From NCBI GenBank assembly GCA_018817245.1, contig JAHIUG010000065.1, positions 1 through 7,033 of the forward strand: 7,033 nucleotides of DNA. The letters run 5' to 3'. Both the position numbers and the translations under genes were made by a program. Source of the stretch: Patescibacteria group bacterium. GTDB lineage: Bacteria; Patescibacteriota; Patescibacteriia; 2-12-FULL-60-25. A model generated the notes under the pieces. That model was not told the origin of the DNA and searched no databases. It saw nothing but the letters and a program-made list of their open reading frames with translations. Numbering within the stretch: the stretch's first letter is position 1; every line of letters begins with the position of its first letter. Of this stretch, positions 5,421 through 7,033 are shown piece after piece.

Positions 5421-5452
5421 GGCCAGATCCTTCGGCTACGCTCAGGATGACA
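5421..5452 (-). repeat. Family B REP-like repeat, right end of the cassette
   Basis: The inverted partner of 5045-5076, with 31 of 32 bases matching. On the minus strand it reads TGTCATCCTGAGCGTAGCCG, then AAGGATCTGGCC, so both copies point inward toward the nuclease gene. Confidence 0.9.
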
Positions 5453-5470
5453 GAGAGGAAGACTCTTTAA

Positions 5471-5500
5471 AAAGATTGCCACGCTTCGCTCGCAATGACA
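5471..5500 (-). repeat. Family C REP-like half-repeat
   Basis: On the minus strand it reads TGTCATTGCGAGCGAAGCG, then TGGCAATCTTT. Only one arm is present here. It ends seven bases before the M23 gene's stop codon, and lies 18 bp from the cassette's right repeat. Aligned without gaps it shares the invariant positions of families A and B. Confidence 0.8.
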
Positions 5501-5507
5501 AAGGGGA

Positions 5508-6758
5508 TCAATAAACTGCGATCCTTGCGCTTGGTAAGTAATTCTCAGGATTTACAGGGATTCCTCCTTGTCTAACTTCAAAATGTAAATGTGGTCCGGT
5601 TGATAGTCCTGCACCGGCTTGACCGGGCATACCACCTGAATAACCGATAACCTGTCCCCTTTCCACGTACGTATCAGGTTGAGCAACAAAGCTTGAAAGG
5701 TGGGCGTAAACCGTGGCAATGCCTCCGGGGTGAATGATCATTGTGTAGTAACCGTACATCTTTCCCTGTTTGTTCCATGCGACATAACCACCGGCAGCAG
5801 CGCGAACAGGCGTTCCTACAGACGCGCGAACATCTGTACCCGGGTGTTCAAAAAGGTGACGGAACGGATAATCCTGATCATGAAAAACAGCAGTAATTCC
5901 GCGGGCAGGATTCACGGGCCAGTTTAAAAGCACATCGCCACGCGCCAAAGCCTGGTCTACATTATCCAACTTATTTTTCAATTGAATCTCCAAGCGCGCG
6001 ATCTCATCAGCTGCCTGCTGTTGCTGCTGGCGCAATTCGTACATGATTTTTTGAAACTCTTCCTGATCTTCTTTGGTTTGCGCGACAAGAGATGTTTTAA
6101 AATTTTGCTCTTCAAGGATGTGTGACTGCTCAGCTCTCAGGGTTTTTTCTTGTGTAAGCAAATTTTCGCGTCGTTCATCTCTTGCGCTCTTCGTCTCTTC
6201 AAGTCTGGACTTCGTGCTTTTCAAATCATCAACCGAATCTCCAAGATTGCGCTCCAGGCGTTTTATTTTTTCAATACTGTCAAAAAAAGAAGATAGCGAA
6301 GGGCGTGTTAGAAAAACATCTATTGTACTGACTTCGTCAGCCTGGTGCATGCGGCGTATTAGCGCGGTCAGCAAATCTCGCTGTATTTTTATGCGATCTT
6401 CCTGTCCCTTAAGAAGTTCATCCAATGTTTGAATTTCAACATTGATTGCTTCGATTTCAGCTTTGGCGCGCTCAGCTCGAAGCTCTTTTTCTCGCACGCG
6501 ATTATCCAAGAGCAAGATCTCATTTTTTAACGTAATTTCCTGTGATTCCTGCTGTTTGATTTTTTTCTGATAGCTTCCGATAAGATTATCAAATTCATCA
6601 ACACGCTCGCGCTTTACTTTTACTTCGCCGTTTAATTCTTCGATTTGATCCTTAAGCGAAGCTGCGTGAGCGGTTTCTGTATTTAGAGGAATAAAAGCAA
6701 AATTCGCGACCAAAAAAGCCGGTAACAACAACACTGCGACTTTTTGCCTAGTCAACAT
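5508..6758 (-). CDS. Secreted coiled-coil M23 (LytM/EnvC-like) peptidoglycan endopeptidase
   Basis: A 416-residue exported protein likely to cut or regulate cutting of peptide cross-links in the wall during growth or division. A signal peptide runs from residue 1 to about 32: MLTRQK, a hydrophobic core, then cleavage after AHA. Residues about 34-275 are a long charged coiled coil rich in E, K, Q and L, as in EnvC and related division hydrolases and activators. The M23 domain spans about 300-405 with HPGTD (His305, Asp309), YAHL (His353) and HLHFE (His390, His392), so all zinc ligands and catalytic histidines are present. Unlike degenerate EnvC, it should therefore be catalytically active. The coiled coil may self-inhibit or dock to a partner; that is inference. 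No Shine-Dalgarno sequence is seen. TATACT at 6765-6770 ends six bases before the ATG, which would give a leaderless mRNA. The stop is TGA. Confidence 0.92.
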   Translation of the reverse strand: MLTRQKVAVLLLPAFLVANFAFIPLNTETAHAASLKDQIEELNGEVKVKRERVDEFDNLIGSYQKKIKQQESQEITLKNEILLLDNRVREKELRAERAKAEIEAINVEIQTLDELLKGQEDRIKIQRDLLTALIRRMHQADEVSTIDVFLTRPSLSSFFDSIEKIKRLERNLGDSVDDLKSTKSRLEETKSARDERRENLLTQEKTLRAEQSHILEEQNFKTSLVAQTKEDQEEFQKIMYELRQQQQQAADEIARLEIQLKNKLDNVDQALARGDVLLNWPVNPARGITAVFHDQDYPFRHLFEHPGTDVRASVGTPVRAAAGGYVAWNKQGKMYGYYTMIIHPGGIATVYAHLSSFVAQPDTYVERGQVIGYSGGMPGQAGAGLSTGPHLHFEVRQGGIPVNPENYLPSARIAVY

Positions 6759-6817
6759 AACGTAAGTATATAGTATTTGGTATTTAGTTTATAGAGTACA
6801 CTTCTCACACGACCCAT

Positions 6818-6861
6818 CATCCGTACACACAATTGACACGATCGTGCTAATTGTGCGGATG
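6818..6861. repeat. Imperfect 44-bp inverted repeat upstream of the M23 gene
   Basis: CATCCG (6818-6823) and CACAATT (6828-6834) are mirrored by AATTGTG (6849-6855) and CGGATG (6856-6861). The left half has a 4-bp insert (TACA). The centre contains CACGATCGTG, itself self-complementary. No T-run follows on either strand, so it is not a standard terminator. It could be an operator or a decayed repeat; no evidence decides. It lies 60 bp upstream of the M23 start. Confidence 0.5.
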
Positions 6862-6941
6862 GAGGTTTAATTTTTGCGATGGTTGAACAGGTATTTGAGG
6901 GTAGAGATTTCTCCAAAAATGTGGATAACTTTCATTATTGT

Positions 6942-7033
6942 GTCAGACCCGGGGTCAGGTACGGGGTCAGACCCGGGGTCAGGTACGGGGTCAGGTACGG
7001 GGTCAGGTACGGGGTCAGGTACGGGGTCAGGTA
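6942..7033. repeat. 12-bp tandem repeat array, continuing past the right edge
   Basis: After a partial unit (6942-6950), full 12-bp units start at 6951. The order is GGGGTCAGGTAC, GGGGTCAGACCC, then four more GGGGTCAGGTAC and an 11-bp partial unit at the edge. The GGGGTCAGACCC variant is a dyad (GGTC-A-GACC); the common variant breaks the dyad. The array has no stop codon in five of six frames, so any reading frame through it is an artefact until shown otherwise. Similar GGGGTCAGACCCC motifs occur, from memory, near REP-associated transposases, but none is visible here. The region 6862-6941 holds no supported feature. Confidence 0.9.

Larger units (their letters stand above)
5045..5452 (-). 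mobile_element. Candidate REP-bounded GIY-YIG cassette
   Basis: A 408-bp unit contains one complete gene and little else. Its ends are 32-bp inverted repeats (5045-5076 and 5421-5452) that match at 31 of 32 positions. The left repeat stops one base short of the gene's stop codon; the right one lies 28 bp before its start codon. No target-site duplication is visible in the flanks. Calling it mobile is inference from architecture; the sequence shows no proof of movement. Confidence 0.45.

Noticed and set aside
5393..5482. N-terminal extension of 30 residues on the GIY-YIG protein
   Set aside because: It contains the repeat-derived PERSRRI peptide and crosses the cassette's right repeat; the domain begins at 5392.
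6920..6928. Perfect DnaA-box match (TTATCCACA on the minus strand)
   Set aside because: A single 9-mer with no neighbouring boxes, no AT-rich unwinding region and no dnaA or dnaN nearby; chance is sufficient.
6879..7033. Plus-strand frame starting MVEQVFEGRDF and open to the window edge
   Set aside because: After about 21 residues it is only the 12-bp repeat read as YGVR units. GGAGG upstream is 13 bases from the ATG, too far for a normal ribosome site. It cannot be excluded without the downstream sequence.

Overview
The window looks like chromosomal DNA of a Candidate Phyla Radiation (Patescibacteria) type bacterium. This is inference from moderately AT-rich coding DNA, start codons without Shine-Dalgarno sequences, a small single-domain GIY-YIG nuclease, a long coiled-coil M23 peptidase, and intergenic regions packed with short palindromic repeats. 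TGA is used as a stop codon at the end of the peptidase gene, which argues against the TGA-recoding Gracilibacteria/SR1 lineages. No marker gene fixes the phylum.

Layout: positions 1-112 hold a minus-strand promoter and a structured leader running off the left edge. Next come a palindromic repeat (156-238), a minus-strand small RNA with its own promoter and terminator (284-466), a second repeat (476-551), a membrane-anchored hypothetical protein (556-1005, minus), a repeat array (1031-1290) and uvrB (1295-3352, minus). A nested repeat cluster (3400-3644) fills the divergent gap to a DusB-like tRNA-dihydrouridine synthase (3654-4601, plus). Positions 4600-5009 hold two more copies of the small RNA in tandem on the minus strand. 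A 408-bp cassette (5045-5452) follows, made of a GIY-YIG gene between near-perfect 32-bp inverted repeats. Last come a half-site repeat, a secreted M23 peptidase (5508-6758, minus), an inverted repeat, and a 12-bp tandem array running off the right edge.

The protein genes are unrelated housekeeping functions (DNA repair, tRNA modification, cell-wall remodelling) and do not form a pathway. The notable content is between them. First, there is a three-copy, three-hairpin RNA of about 150 nt. Its stems covary, two of its loops are exactly 34 nt in every copy though their sequences differ, two copies carry aligned -35/-10 promoters, and two end in a hairpin plus seven U. I do not recognise it as a known family. 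Second, three REP-like repeat families share one gapless 30-bp skeleton (TGTCAT-N3-GA-N-CG-N-AGC-N6-ATCT). They sit within a few bases of gene ends, and one family brackets the GIY-YIG gene as terminal inverted repeats.
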